Below are positions 12,401 through 26,609 of a stretch of 64,000 bases of DNA, piece by piece. A model generated the notes under the pieces. It was not told the origin of the DNA and made no database searches. It saw only the letters and a program-made list of their open reading frames with translations. The position numbers were made by a program, and so were the translations under genes. This DNA is from Anas platyrhynchos (Eukaryota > Chordata > Aves > Anseriformes > Anatidae). The stretch is taken from contig NC_092594.1 of NCBI RefSeq assembly GCF_047663525.1, positions 39,374,001 through 39,438,000 on the forward strand. The letters run 5' to 3'. How positions within the stretch are numbered: position 1 is the stretch's first letter; each line of letters begins with the position of its first letter.

Positions 12401-14649
12401 TTTGGGGCTGCCCCCAGCCCTCCCTGGCCCCTCTCCTCACACCCGTGGCTGCCCTGCTGACCGGTCCCAGCCCACAGCTCCTCTACCCGCTGGCCCCATG
12501 TCCCAGCTTCTCGGCCTCCCCTCCCACAGGGCACCCAGGGCCTGCCCACCCGTGCGAGGCAGCCTTGGCCGGGGGCGATTCACCTGAGGCAGCCCCACAC
12601 ACAGCACCCCGCTGTCCCTTCCCTAGCTGTGCCAGCCGTGCAGGCGTGCTGCCCTGTGTTTGTGTTCAGCCCTTCACGGAGGAAGTCTCAAGCCCCAAGT
12701 GTTTACCACTCCTGAAACAAACACACAAAATGAAACCCAGGGACCATCCTTGCAACCACCATCATTGGATAATTACAAAACAAACTTGGCAACAAAATAA
12801 ATGAAGTTGGTAATTTATTATTGTTTTATTGCTTCATAAGTGTGCTGAAGAATGTAAATTGGGTGCTGTATTAAAAGTGACAGAAATGCATTGAATCCTG
12901 AACTGAGAGCGTGATTTTACCAACTTGTTTGTGCTCTTCAGCATCTAAAGACAGTGACGGGGAGGGTAGAAGCAGCAACGCAGAGGTGCCAGGAGCTGGT
13001 GTGCACAACCAGATAACACACAGGAACGTAAATCAGGTCTGAAAATAGTTATTCGGCTGCAGCCCACAGGGGCAGCCGGTACCATGCCCCCTGAGCGGTT
13101 CTGCGCTGTGACAGGGCAGAGCTGAACACACCACGGTGCCTTGGGCTGCAGGGCAGCCCGAGCACGCGAGCTATCAGAACTACTCTGAGACACATCACCA
13201 GCAGAACACTTGATGGGTTTGAGGAATGGGTGGCTCGGCTCTTGAAAAGCATCAGAAGAAATAGGCGTATGGACAAAAACATGCCCACTGGCAGGGAGCA
13301 GGACATGAGGAGAGTGATGGTGACCAAGAGGACCAGGGAGCCTGGAGAGTGACACCAGGGAGCTGTCTGTTGGAAACAGCAAGAACCGATGCTCCAGGCA
13401 CTTCTTGTTTAGTAAGGCTTGTTCCTCCTGAAGGGTTTACTTCAGGGTGATCTTGCATTATAAGGCAGGATTACCCTGGCTGCCTGGATTCTGCCAAGTA
13501 CAAAGCACAGTTTATGAATTATTGAACTCTTCATTTTCTATGCGCTCTCTGGGAAATGGCAAGGCTGCATGTTAAGAGGACAACCTGCCGATTATTCAAT
13601 TTTTATGTGCTTTATTAACATGGCATATCAAGTATACACACATCAACAGCACAGTAAAAAAAATGTTTGCTTTAGACTCAAGTATTATGCAAAGCAAATA
13701 AATTATTACAAAAAGGGTTCCCCCCAATTTGTTAAGCAGGTTCAATTATTGTGCCACTTAACCTGACTATTTTAATGTTCATCTCCTTCTTACTCCATGT
13801 GAAAGCTTTATTACCAGCAGTATAATCATTTTAAAAATAAGCTAAAGCCTTAGACTGCTGAAGAGTTTGGGTTTTAGAGCTTAACTCAAGGTGCATAGCA
13901 AGAATTACTGAATCAGAAGAAAGCTGGCATGTACCGTGCCTGCTGTTGAATACATCTCTGATATCGTTGCAGGGAACAGAGAAAACAATCCCTCGTTTTA
14001 ATTAAAGGCAAAAGTATGAATGTAGCTCCTCTGATGCCAGCATGAAACAAAGGTTCAGCAGTTACCTGTGTTCCTTATCACCAGGCAGACAAATTAATAA
14101 GATATTACACTTGGTTGTTTGTATTTGCCTCTATCAATCATACGTATCTGCATGGGTAGTAGAAAATATGACCAAATCTAATATCTGTCCAGATCAAATG
14201 ATTTTTTACACACTATTTTTTGATTTACTTACTCAGCAAGAAGATAGATTGTGTTAAAGTCAAGTACTTCAACTAAACTGCAGCAAAGTGTGGTTCATAT
14301 ACAATACCACGTAGCAGGATTCATTGCATGCACTTCATAAGCTGCTTTTAGGTGTCTGTTCAGACTGATCAACCAGCAGTTTTTTGTTATATATTTGATA
14401 ATCAAACAAATCAAATATGAAAAGCTCTTTGCTAAGACTGGTTTGGAATGACCACTATGTTGTGTTCTACATAAAGTAACTTCATGAAAGATCTTTATGA
14501 AACCTATTAAAGTAGAATCAAAATTTAAATACAGCTTTGTGACTTACTTGCTGTTTGATTCTCTTTTCTTCCAAATTCCCTGATTCTTCCAAACATTTAA
14601 ACAGGCCTGTAGTGAAGTGCATTCAAAGAAAATAGTCACGTAATCATTT

Positions 14650-15475
14650 AAGTTAGAAAAGGCATTCAAGATCATCAAGTCCAACCAACCTCTCCTACCG
14701 AGTTCCGTAACTAAACCGTGCTTCTTAGTGCCATGTCCATGCATTTCTTAAATGCCAAAAAAAAAAAAAAAAAAAAAAAAAAAAACATTCAAGCAATTCA
14801 ACATCCTTCTTTTCGTGAGGGGCCCAAAAACAAACAGTATTTGAGGTGTGGTCTCAGCAGTGTTGTATAGAAATGATCAATCACTTCCCTAGCCTTGCTG
14901 GACACACTATTCCTGAGGCAGGCCAGGATGGCATTGGCCTTCTTGGCCACCTGGGCACTGTGCTGTCTCATGTTCAGACAGCTGTCAACCAGCACACCCA
15001 GGGCCTTTTCTGCCAGGAAACTTTCCAGCCACTCTTCCCCAGGTTGATACTATTGCATGGGGATGTTATGACCCTTATGACCCAAGCGCAGAACGCAGCA
15101 CTTACCTTTGTTGAATGTCATGCGATTGGACTTGGCCCATTGATCCAGCCTATCCAGATCCCTCTGCAAAGCTTTCCTACCCGGATTGACAGTCCCAGGT
15201 AACTTGGTATCGTTTGCAGTCTTACTGAGGGTACACTTGATCCCTTCATGCAGATCATCAATACAAGTATTAAATAAAGCTGGCCCCAGTACTAAGCCCT
15301 GGGGAACGCTACTGGTGACCAGTCACCAACTGGATTAACTCTGTTCACTGACTTTTTGAGCTCGGCCATCTAGCCAGTTCTTCACCCAGCCAAACTGTAC
15401 GTTTGTCCAAATCATGAGGAGCAAGTTTCTCCAGAAGAATACTGGGAGAAATCAAGAAGGTACTGAAGAACAGAA
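14650..15475 (-). mobile_element. CR1 LINE fragment with ORF2 C-terminal remnant
   Basis: The longest CR1 copy here, about 825 bp, on the minus strand. Between 14995 and 14798 the minus strand still reads like the C-terminal end of the CR1 reverse-transcriptase ORF, with LVDSCLNM, VAKKANAILACLRNSV and LLRPHLKYC. The rest holds typical phrases such as CAGCACACCCAGGGCCTTTT and AGCCCTGGGGAACGCTACT on the + strand. An A29-type homopolymer at about 14758-14785 interrupts the part after the ORF remnant. Truncated and inactive. Confidence 0.88.
14758..14785. repeat. Poly(A) run inside a CR1
   Basis: A run of about 28 A within the minus-strand CR1, so poly(T) in CR1 sense. It probably expanded in place. 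Confidence 0.85.
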
Positions 15476-18400
15476 CTAATTTTCAACGTGTAGACACTGT
15501 TGACATACATGGGATTGCTTGTGTACATGTTAATCGTGCCAGTAGGAATCCTGCTGAATCAGTCAATACACTGTGAATCCCAGCTGCACAAATCAGGTTT
15601 GTGCCAAGAAAGCTTCTGAAAAAAAGACGTTCTAGCATCTGCTTAATTCTAATGAGGTACTGCAAGCTTTGTTGAAATAAGACCTATGTAAGACAGATGA
15701 AAACTTTTTTTAAAATTTGAAAGGAAAATGTACTTAACAAAATATATAAAGATGGCATCAGGAGTTAGTAAAACTATTCTTATAAAATACAACTATTCAG
15801 GATACTTATTCAATCATATTCTTTGTCATTTATCTGTCTTTACATATGTAGAAGAGAAAGATCTACTTCTATTTGTTAGATGCTTAGCTTTTTGAAAGAG
15901 TAGCATAATAACTGAATTGATAAGTAATGAAAGCACTAACTGTCATATAAAGATTATGACTCTGGTGCTTGGTAGCGCAATTAAATTTAATGTTTGTTTC
16001 TCTGTCTCTGTGAATAACGATAAGATTTCCCTTGTGACTATCTAGGCAGCTGACTGATAACATTAGGACAACTGCTCTGGTTAGCCAGTGCAATTTGTTA
16101 CTAACCATGTCATTAAAACTAAGTTCTGCAATTACCCTAAGTGACCATAAGTGGTAAGCAAGAAGATAGTTTTTAAGTGTAATTACCTATGCAACATACC
16201 TGAAAAGAAAAATAAATAAATAAATAAGAAAAGGTAAATAAATGAATGAATGAATGAATGAATGAATAAAAATCCCAGATCTGGTCACCTTAAAACAAAC
16301 AAACAAACAATAAATAAATAAATAAATATCCACAACTCAATAATAATGAGAAGTAAAGTTGTACCCATTTTTTTGTCTTTTTTTCTATTACATGCTGTAA
16401 TATTGGTATGATTGGATTCAGATATCAATTTATATTCCTCATTTTTTAATAAAACAGCTAGAAATACATTAATAACAAGTGAAAATCAATCAACATCAGA
16501 AATGGTCTCTGAAGAAAGGGTAAATTGAGAAACAAAACTTGGCATTTACAACAAATAGTTCTTGAGGGAGAAACATTATGTCTGATATATGTCAACTGTT
16601 ATCTAATTAAATAAAGGAAAACGTTCTGGTGGCAAGTCATCAAGAACCCTAAAAATCACACTTGTTCTTCAGGAATGCTTATTAGTAATAATGGCAGTAC
16701 TGTTTCAGAGTAATGTGCATGTTCTTACAGGGAACTCAACACTATTCAATAAAACCCACTATTAGAGGCAGCAAACATCTCACAGTAGAGCAGAATTTGA
16801 AGACTTCAGGACTGTGTAACTTTAATGCACAAATTTAATGCAGATCATTTACCTAGCTCATACTGGAATTTTTTTGTGGAATGTATTGCTCACTGTTTTC
16901 TCCCACTACTTGACCAGCCTCAGTGGTGTCTCAGGTGTCTGGATAAAATGACCCATATTCAGTGATAACAGTAATGATCACCCTGTCTTCTGCTCATATA
17001 AACTAAGTTCCTCCATTTTACACAATAATGTCATGACTACCCTGGCTGCAGCTGCTGCTAATGAGAAATTAGTGATGCCCTAACAATAGGAGAAAGCTGA
17101 ACATATTTAAGTCAGGTCAGCTCTAATTGCAGTGGGTTAATCACTGGGATCCTCCTCCAAGTAAAGCCTAGTTTCCATCGTGCATCCTGCATGTCCATTT
17201 CTTTGCCCACATAGGCAGGGCTGCTGCTGCATTTGGCAGACACCAGGTTCAGGCATGCTGGAGGTTCTGGTAGTCAGATGGCTTTAATGTTGCACGTCTC
17301 CTGAGTCCAAGATTATAATTTTCCTTCATTTTTACCATTACAGTCATCCAGGGATTACAGCAACAAAACTCCCTATTGTTCAAAACAAAGTTCAGCCCTG
17401 CAACACCTACCAAATTTATTGAAGGCTTCCTCAATCACCTGAGTTCTCTGTGATTTGAACTTATTTAATGTCCCCCAGGAGATTCAGTTAGTCAAGGTTG
17501 TACAATATGTGATATACAGGATGTGACTGATGTTAAATTGACTACAAGATAATTAGATGCTAATGTCACCGTTGTGTCAGGATGACATGAATGTCACTTC
17601 CACAGCTGTGTAATTTGAGTGACTACAATGTCACCCTGAAGCTTATTTAAGGCACTCCAATTGTGGTACCAATGACATGTTTGCAGTATTGCACTATCTG
17701 TAGGGTGTGCTATTTGGGTGTAGGCAGACACTACAGTACAGCTGCTTACAAGCACGTAGTAGCATAATACTACTTCACCTACAGTCATTGAAAAGCCTGC
17801 AACCAAAGAAGCAAGAATGAACTGAAGTAACGTTCTTCACCTTCAGCTCAGCTCCCACCTAACTCATCTTTCCCATACACTCATACATGGAAATGTTTTT
17901 CTCTATTCTCCAGGACGTGGAAAATGTCTTGGACATTCAGAATCTGATAATCCTGAGTAAATGACTACAGTCCATGTGAGAAGAGAAGATAGATGAAGTG
18001 TAGGCAGATTTTGGTAGCTTTTCTCTTCCTGAGTTACCATGGACAGCCCTGGAGGCACGCATTGTCCTATGCCAGCTGTCCTCAGGGGGTGGTCTAGGAT
18101 CACAGACAGGTATCTCCCAGAGCATGTCTCTGTGCAAAGTGTTGGGTCAGGAAGAAACTTGCCGCCAAATGTTCATGGGGTAGGCACAGGGTTTTCTGCT
18201 CAGTAGCAGCTCCTTGGCTGTGCAGACCTTGCCTGTGCTAACACATGATGCGCCAGCCACACAAGTCACCAGCAGTGTAAGTAGAGGGGGAAAGGATTTG
18301 TTCAAACCCTTTGAACATACCACTTTAGAAGAATGAATTAGCAGAAACTATGTAAATCCTGATTTTATTTTATTTGTTATTTTTTGCAATTTAATGAAGT

Positions 18401-19230
18401 ATAGGTTTTAATGAAGAAATTGAAGAATTAGGGGGATGGGGGAAGAAGGGGCTTAAGGGTCACCAACAAATAAGCATAACATGTCATGTTGAATGTATCA
18501 ACAGATTATCATAAACAGAGCTGCATTTCACAAGACTGCACTTAGCAGTTACCTCCTCTCCCCCAGTTTTTCAGCTCATTAATCAATATCTAATCAGGTA
18601 TGAATCATAATGTTATACATAGGATAAGAAATTCTGTTCCTTTAAAGGTGTAGGATTCCTGCTTCTGACATTGAAGCAACAATATTTACACTGATCCATG
18701 AAAGACAAGTATTTGTGAACTGCAAAAACATCACTCATGCCTGAAGTATTCAAAGCTCTCCTGTGACTCTTTCCCACCTCCTTTTCTTTTGCTAATTACA
18801 CTCATGGGTCTCCTCCTGCTCCCCACCTCCTCCTGCACAGGTCAGCCTTCCTCCCCTCTCCTTTTCCAGCCCCTTCTCTCCAGCCTCGCAGAAGCAAAGG
18901 TCTATATGAATGTGCCTTGGATAGCCATACTGTAATCCCCATCCTGGCCTGGAGCTACTAGTTGTCCCTTCACTTTTCAGTCACACACTAATCTGCAATA
19001 CTTTCCTACAATGCCTATTTAAAAAATAAACAAGCACAGAAATGGTGCAAGCCATACCCAAACCCAAAATTGCCCTGCCTGATGCAGGTCTTGTCCATGC
19101 AACTCCACTTCTAAGGCTTGTTTTCTGAACTGTCTCCAAGGCAAGATACCTGGACATTTTGCAGTGTGTATTTTCCCTTACCATTCCTTCCACCAGGGTC
19201 TTTTCTCTGGGTGGCAGGGAATAATCACAC
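15476..19230. other. Intergenic DNA, no gene recognised
   Basis: AT-rich. It contains the compound microsatellite at 16208-16328. The rest holds no repeat or gene that I can identify. Confidence 0.6.
16208..16328. repeat. Compound tetranucleotide microsatellite
   Basis: (AAAT)n, then (AATG)n, then a short unique spacer, then (AAAC)n running into (AAAT)n. Confidence 0.9.
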
Positions 19231-19560
19231 TCACAGAGTCATTCACTTTGGAAAAGACCTCTAAGATCATCTATTCCAACCTTTAACCTAGTACTAAAGT
19301 CCATTATTAAACCATGATACTAAGTTCTAAATCTATGTATTTCTTGAAGACTTCCAGGGACGGTGACTCAATGACTTCCCTGGGCAGCCTATTTCAGTGC
19401 CACACAACCCTTTCAGTAAAGAAATTTCTCCTAATAGTCAACCTAAACCTCCCTTGGAACAACTTGAGGCCATTTTCCTTCATCTTACCACCTGATGCAT
19501 GGGAGAACAGCACAATCCCCACCTTGCTACAACCTCCTTTAAGGTCATTGTGAAGTACCA
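19231..19560 (-). mobile_element. CR1 LINE 3' fragment
   Basis: Starts TCACAGAGTCATTCACTTTG followed by GAAAAGACCTCTAAGATCAT, then CTTCCAGGGACGGTGACTCA and CCTGGGCAGCCTATTTCAGT. This is the reverse complement of a CR1 3' end. Truncated at both sides relative to a full element. Confidence 0.85.
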
Positions 19561-22015
19561 TAACGTAATATCATTTCATGTGTACACATCTCTCTGCAAC
19601 AACTTCAGTCAAGCCACACAAGACTTGTGGGTGCTAAAATATTGACCACACTAGGGAGGGAGACATGGAAGTCCAAATAACAAAGAATGACAGAAGAGAG
19701 GCAGTTTACAAGGTACTGTGCTCCATCAGGAAGAAATTCATGTGGATAATTGAATATCCAAGCTGCTCAACCTCAGGGAAGTGTTTGTGACAAAATGCCC
19801 TGTGCAGCATGAGGACTGAGCAGCACTTGCTTTCATTCCAGGCAATATAATGAGAGTGTAAATGAGACTTCAGCACCCACTACACATACATCTCTTCTTT
19901 TTTTATGAGATCTGGTATGTAAAACCTGTTCTCTTCTGCACAACAAAACAGAATTTATTTTAATCTCAGTTGGATCTTATCAGACATACTGTACCTATCA
20001 TCTCTTTGACACAAAAATCAAAGACAAAACTCAAAATAAAAAGAGATGGGCATAAAATGAAAAAGGAAAAGGATATTTATAAAGATATGAAATTTAAGAG
20101 TACAAATGTAATTCAACCATTCCCCCCCCCCCTTTTTTTTTAAAGTTGTAGCCAGATGTCAGCCACTCAGAAGAAATACCATCAGGAGTAGCTCTATAGT
20201 CTAAAATAAAAACATTCCTACCTATCTCAAAGTACAGACAATCTAAATCTTAATAAATATATTTGTCTGTGGTTTGTGAGATCCAGGCATGTATATTTGA
20301 AGCTTAAATACCTTGTATTGGGACCTGTATGGAAAACCTGATATTGGAAGTTAAGCTCATGAGGCATCAATCATTGAATGCTAAGCAGCACAAGTCAAGA
20401 AAATTAACTTCTTTTTTTTTTTTTTCAGCTGTGTCAGAGGGTAAACTCCAATCCTCATGCCAACACCACTTTCATGAATACTCACCCAATGAGGTACTAA
20501 ATACACTGCTACATGGACACGCACTGCAGTGCGGAGAGCCATATTGCAGCAGAGTTTTATGGGGCTCTGCAAGGGGACACCCATGGCCATGCACACCCCA
20601 CCCCTGAGCAGGAGCCACATGGGATGGGGAGGAACACCTCCGACAACCGCTGTTTCCCTCAGCCAAGCCAGAAAGAAATAAGGTAACTTACACTACAGCA
20701 CTACCATCCCATTCGCCAAGACGTACTTTGTAACCCCAGCACCGCCAAGGTGCCGCCTCCCGTGGGTCTGTCCCCACGCAGCAGCAGCCCCCAGCAGGCA
20801 CACGTTGCAGCAAGGCCAGCACATCCCCAGGCAGCAGGCAGAACCGTCCTGCGGGGCTGAGCGCCCAGGAATGGAGCGGTGCAGCCATGTCCACCAAGGT
20901 CCTCGAGACAAAAAAGCCAGACCTTCTACACCTGCCAGCTTCTGCTTAAACAGCAGCAACTCTGGGGACACATCCTATGCCAGTAAACAGTATTCATATA
21001 TGCAGGTGACCAGTTAGGTGTATAATTGCCCCTTTATATTCATTCTCAGTTGGAACTTTTGAGTGCTGGGCATGTTCAGAAACTTGACACTAAAACATGC
21101 AGAGTGGTACATTAAGGCATCAAAAAGGGTAAATTAAAAGTCATTGCCATGGCTACATGACAACTTATTTTGCAGTATAATATGTTCTATGAAATATGTA
21201 TGATCCTATTTAATATATACCATTTGTTTTTAGCATTTCATTTCTGATAATAGCCTTTTAATGATAATCACAGTCTTTTAATGATTGTAATAATTAGACT
21301 CTTATAAATCAAGATGTTTTATGTTAAATACACTGAAATCCTCTAAAAATATTTATTTTTTCCCTGCACTTTAAAAGATGCTTTGCTCCATTGCACTGTC
21401 TGGAATCTGTTTAGAGCAGCATGCAAAAGTCTTCCTGGAGCCTCATTTCCTTCCCCCAGCTGTGAAGGGCTCCTTATACCTGTTTCTTGTTTCCTTAAGG
21501 ATGTAATAAAGAAGGCAAAATCAAGCATCCATTGTTTTCCTTTGAAGTATCATCAATCATTCTTCATCTTTTTATTAACCACAAATCAGTGAAGAACTAA
21601 ATGTTGGCAATGAACTTGTAAACAAAGGGCTCAGGACAACAACAGAACTCTGTCTCCAGACAGCTAGAGACACCACTTGTTCGCCCCAAAGCAATCAATA
21701 TTTATTTTTATAGATTTCACTTTTTTCTTTCAGAGCTAATATTTGATAGCTAAGTGGCTTACAACTTTCCAATTCTTCGAAAAATCCACATCCTTTCACT
21801 CTTGTTAAAAAACTATTGACAGCTCTCAGTAAGGTAATGTTTCCAGAAGGGAATCTCATAATTCATTTGATCTTGCAGTGCCCCATATTACATAGGAAGG
21901 TTTAATTATACATCTAACACTTACTCACCTTTTTTGACATAGTTTCATTAGATTTTTATTAAAGACAGGGCTAGGAAAATAGAGCACTATTAATATCATT
22001 ATTTATAATTCTTTA

Positions 22016-22017
<2 letters not shown>

Positions 22018-22046
<29 letters not shown>
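22018..22046. repeat. T15-A14 perfect palindromic homopolymer junction
   Basis: Fifteen T directly followed by fourteen A, a self-complementary sequence with no spacer. Confidence 0.9.
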
Positions 22047-25000
22047 GAAGTGCAGTGAAAGTGCTTCTATATATCTTCCCAGGCAGATCTGCCTTGTTGG
22101 TTATGCAAGGGCAAGGTTTTTCTCCAAATGGGGGCTTCACCGAGAAGTTGGAAATGGGCTTGACTATGACTGTGTATGAATTTGGGTCGCATTCAGGGAC
22201 TAATTTCATCAGAAGAAACATCATCATTTGGCTAAGTTGATGTTTTCCACCCACCCAGTTTCCTACATGGTTTTTGAAAGCAGGCACTTGATTATCTTAA
22301 ATATTTCCAGCTGTCTTTCAAGCTTAGTTTGGCTTATCCAAGAGGTTCCAAAGATCTTTGGAAAAGACATACATGAATGGAATGTATCACCATTTAAGTC
22401 TCATTCTCTTTGAATTCACCTTACAGAAACAAATGCATAAACTCATTCTTACAAGTTCTTGGTACTTAATGAAGTGCCTTCAGATACCCAGAAGGCTACT
22501 GAGCTAGGACTCAGACTGCACCTCTGCAAGTCCCATATCAACACGTTCACCATTTGTCGAGATTTGTAGAAAAAGCAGAACACCTTTCAGCTGTGGGCTT
22601 CAAATGGGACTGGGGCGCACTGAGCATCCCGTAGAGACCCACAGAAAACAAGCGACTGCCTGCTCAAACTGTTAAGGTAGTAAAGGTGAGGCTATTCTAT
22701 TTTATTGCTCCACGGTAGTTTTCATGACAATTAATGAGTAGTGCTTCAGTCTCCAAGGAGAGGTCTCTTAATATCTTCATTAGTCAGAAAGAGTCTGAAG
22801 GGGGAAAAAGAGGATTTTCAAGGTCCTAACATGAACCCCAGGATAAATGAACACTGAAATGACAGTTTGGCCCATTGCTTTTGTACCCCTTTGCTAAAGC
22901 TTTCCTTCTGTGGCCTTGACAAAACAGCAATTTGATTGACTTACCAGCATCAGCTTCTCCTCTCAGCTGCAACTCCCATTTTCAGCTGTCTTCTGCTCAC
23001 ACTCATAAATGGTCATAGCATTACAAGGTGGCATGGAAGCTGACATCCCTGTCCAGGCTGGCAGGGATCTAACCCAGATGTAAGGATAATTGTATTTGAA
23101 ATAGATGATCCTAAACCAGATTTGAAAGCTGATAGCACTCCTGATAGCATAAGGTTAGTCGGGCCAGGTCTGAGACTACCACACCTCGCACAGAGCTCAG
23201 CTGTAGCTCTGTAAAGCATCACAACACAACTGTCAAGTGACACAGCACAACTGTAAGCAGCCAGCAGGGTTTTAAATCACATTACACTGAGCAGTGCCAC
23301 ATCTTCATCCAGGTGATGACTCAACCACCGAGCAGACAGCATTACCGGAGTGGTGTTTTCTCTGATGTTTTCTAGCAGTATAAACACCGTACTTCTGGAA
23401 AAGATGTGGAAGAAGAGGTAAGCTAGCTGCCCTCGGCTGATGGCCAAGCCTAAGAAACAAGACAGTCTCTCAAGGGGACAATGAGCACTGCAGCTCTCTG
23501 TGTGCACATGGAAGACACAGCACCTCACAGGCTGCCATGGCTGGTGCAGATGCTGTGCCGTGCCTCTTGCCTCCTTTCCTGCCTGTGCCCCCAACATGGG
23601 CAGACCCTGTCCTGCACACCCATGACGGGAGGATGACAGTGTTGGAAGAAGTAACTCTGCCCGGCCTGAAAATGAAGTATTTGGTAGAAGTATGAATCCA
23701 TTATCATTCATCCAGATACTTTAACATTTTCAATGAATAAAAAAAAAACTCAATTTAAGCAATAATTATAGTAGATCCCCTCTCTATAGTAACAATGAAA
23801 AGTACATTATCACCACCGCTTGTGGCAACAACTTGAACTAAAACGGGTTAGAGGGGAAAAAATAATTAGAATGAGACATGCACGCCTGACTCTGAAAGAA
23901 AGATTGTTTATGCCTAATACATTAGAGAAATTGCTCAAGAAGAGTTCAGCAAGAACCTGGCTTATCTGTCACATACAGGACACTGCATGCTGGCTCCACA
24001 GGTTGCAGCAGCCCAACGGGCAAGAACCGATGCCAGCTGCCAGCAGGAGGTCCTGACAGCATGTGGGCAACATCCCCTGCAGACAGGTATGTAAAATACA
24101 CCTTACAGCTTTATCTCGAAGAGGCTCCAGAAAAATAGAGATGGAGAAGAGCAAGAGCATCATCTAGCATACCACCTGCCTCAGGAGAATTGCTCCACGC
24201 TGTTCACCATTGTAAACAGTAATGTAAGGCAGCATTGCTTATCAGGAGCTAGACCACGTGTCCCTGCATTCACACTGCAGCTGTGGGCACACCAAATCAC
24301 TCAGACTTTAACACTATAATGGACCACTCACTTCATTCTGTTCATGCAGCAATAAGGGCAGGACACACTGCAGCACCCTGGGCTCCTTCCAAGTGCAGAG
24401 CCATCAGAATCCAACCAGGAAGACACCAAAAAGAGGAAGGCAGCTTTTGTGCACCTATGTGTACACACACCTGTACCTATACACTTGTATGTATTACATA
24501 CTTGTTTTGGTGTGCACACTTACCTGCTTCATATACATAAGACATCTCAAAGCATCTCCAGTCAGCAAAGAACCCTCCTGCCTGTAGCCATACTCTGCCC
24601 CATGGTAGCAGAGGATGAATGAAGAGCAAAACAGTTAAATTAATTGGACGGTCTTTGGTAACATCTATTGGTACTCGACTTTGCATCTATGCTTGAAGCC
24701 AGAAGGGAAGGAACAAGTGACAACAGCACAGTTCATAGCCACCCTCTTCTCATCATGGCCCTTGGCTGCACGAAGTTACCCACAGACCTCACCATCTCTG
24801 GACATCAGTGGGGTAACGGCTGACACGATCACATACATGTGTCAGCCACTGTAAGGTGATTGTGCACATGGAAGGATCAAGCCTTTTTCCACCTCCACGA
24901 AAGCAGCATAGGCCATACTCCATGCCATAAGCACAGTCTCTAGTAGCTACCACATCTGCTGTGCTACGTGACTCAGGCCAGCTCCCATCTCTCCCACTGC

Positions 25001-26432
25001 TGCCCCACCAGCAGGGTGAGCTTGTTCCCTCCCTGCTTTTACACAGGGATGGGAAGGGGCTGCATAGATGTCACTGGCGGGTGGTGGTAGTAGTATAAAG
25101 CAAGGTTTTTTAACCAAGGCAAGGCTTTCAGAAAAGAAGTTGCCAATCAGCCCACTCTAGGGGCAGCACTGACCAGCTCCAAAAGCAGAAGAAAAAAAAA
25201 AAGAAAAAAAGAAAAAAATGTTTTATTTCTTTTCCTATCTTTGAAGGTAAAAGTCCCCAGAACACATCAGTGCAAACAGTTGAAGGATAATGTATGTATA
25301 ATAAATAAGTGCAAAAGCAGCAAAAGCTATGTATTAAAGAAAAAAGATATTGCAAAGGTAGAAAGAAAGTACTGGCAATAAACAGAAAGAAATATTGAAA
25401 CTACAGACAGGAGTAGTACAAAAAATTATGTCCCCCTGCATTAGCATCACATTTTGATAAGTATACCTAGAAGACACTTTGCTAAGTACATGTATACCTA
25501 GAAGTCAGAACATTTTGTTACAAAAGCTGACATTTGCACACAATTCTGAGGTCAGGAGACCTCCGCAGGGCCAAATGCCTGCAGCGGTGTGAGGAGCCAT
25601 CCCTGCCCCACAGATCCCTCGGCTGAGCCATCACCGGCCACCCTGCACCAGAGGGCATCTCCCACTGCAGGCAGCAAGAGGGCCATGTCCACGGACAGAC
25701 AGGGAGCATCCTTTGGCATTTCTATGTGGTGCTGCAACATGCGCCGCACGGAAAAATAACATTTCAAGGCACACTTGCTTTTCAATAGCTTGAATCAAAT
25801 CCTTGTTTTAGCATTAATTCCAGACTAAGCTATGGATCACAGGCCTCAATTTTCTGAGGGGGGAAGGGAAACAGCCCCACACCCCTGCTTTTCTCATTTG
25901 CGTTTGAGGCCCAAAAAAAATACCCTACAGTCAAACAGGCTTTCTTCCAATTACTTCGCTAAAATTTTTCTATTGAACTCCTGCAGTGTGCTTCTCAACA
26001 ACTTCTGAAAGGATTTATTAGCATTAAGATCAATAGTTATCAAATATTTCCTGATTATATCAAAAATAGATGCTTGTAAACAACATCGTAAGAGTACATT
26101 TTGAACTTTTGTAAGCATTTCCTTCATTTTCCTAATGATTTTACATTCATTTATTTTAAACACTGAATATATGCTGCCATCTACTGGAATGTTAAGTTAA
26201 ATGATACATAAAGCAAAATTTAAATGTTTTTTCTCCAATACATGCCAAACAGGAGCAGTGATACCAATGAGCGGATACACAGGACTCCTCACCCAGAGGC
26301 AAGTGCCTGCTAAGATAATGCCCATCGCTTCAGAGACAGCCAGGGGAATACCTCAGGTGTACCCCAGGGAGAGCCTGCCTCACCGTAGCTATGCTGCAGT
26401 GCTAGCAGGATGTCCAGACCTGGAACATCCTC

Positions 26433-26472
26433 CAGCCTTTCATATTAAGGCTGTGCAGCCTTTCATATTAAG
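26433..26472. repeat. 23-bp period tandem duplication
   Basis: CAGCCTTTCATATTAAG occurs at 26433 and again at 26456, separated by a GCTGTG-type linker; period 23 bp. Confidence 0.85.
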
Positions 26473-26577
26473 AAGTACAGCTTCTTTTTGGTGCTGGGTA
26501 AAGGATAGGCAAAATATTTTATTCTAATTGAAGAACACGAAATTCATGGTAATAAGGTCTAGAAAGGAACCACATTA

Positions 26578-26609
26578 AAAAAAATAAATAAATAAAAATA
26601 AAAATAAAA
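26578..26609. repeat. (AAAT)n/(AAAAT)n microsatellite
   Basis: A-rich tetra- and pentanucleotide units after a run of A. Confidence 0.85.

Larger units (their letters stand above)
6813..14649. other. Intergenic DNA, no gene recognised
   Basis: AT-rich with poly(A) runs near 8714-8733, 9077-9103 and 9453-9476, and two GC-rich patches (10840-11060 and 12340-12700). The GC patches have open frames of up to 154 codons without similarity to any protein that I know, and read as low-stop-density artefacts. Confidence 0.6.

Noticed and set aside
12340..12804. 154-codon + strand frame
   Set aside because: Pro/Ala/Ser-rich low-complexity translation in a GC-rich patch, without splice support or a recognisable domain; a minus-strand frame overlaps it.
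12945..13382. 145-codon minus-strand frame
   Set aside because: No recognisable domain and several overlapping alternative frames; treated as chance.
14798..14995. Minus-strand frame with a reverse-transcriptase-like C-terminus as a gene
   Set aside because: It is the remnant C-terminal end of CR1 ORF2 within a truncated CR1 and not a host gene.
23277..23711. 144-codon minus-strand frame
   Set aside because: No domain recognised, overlapping frames in the same stretch, no splice or promoter context.
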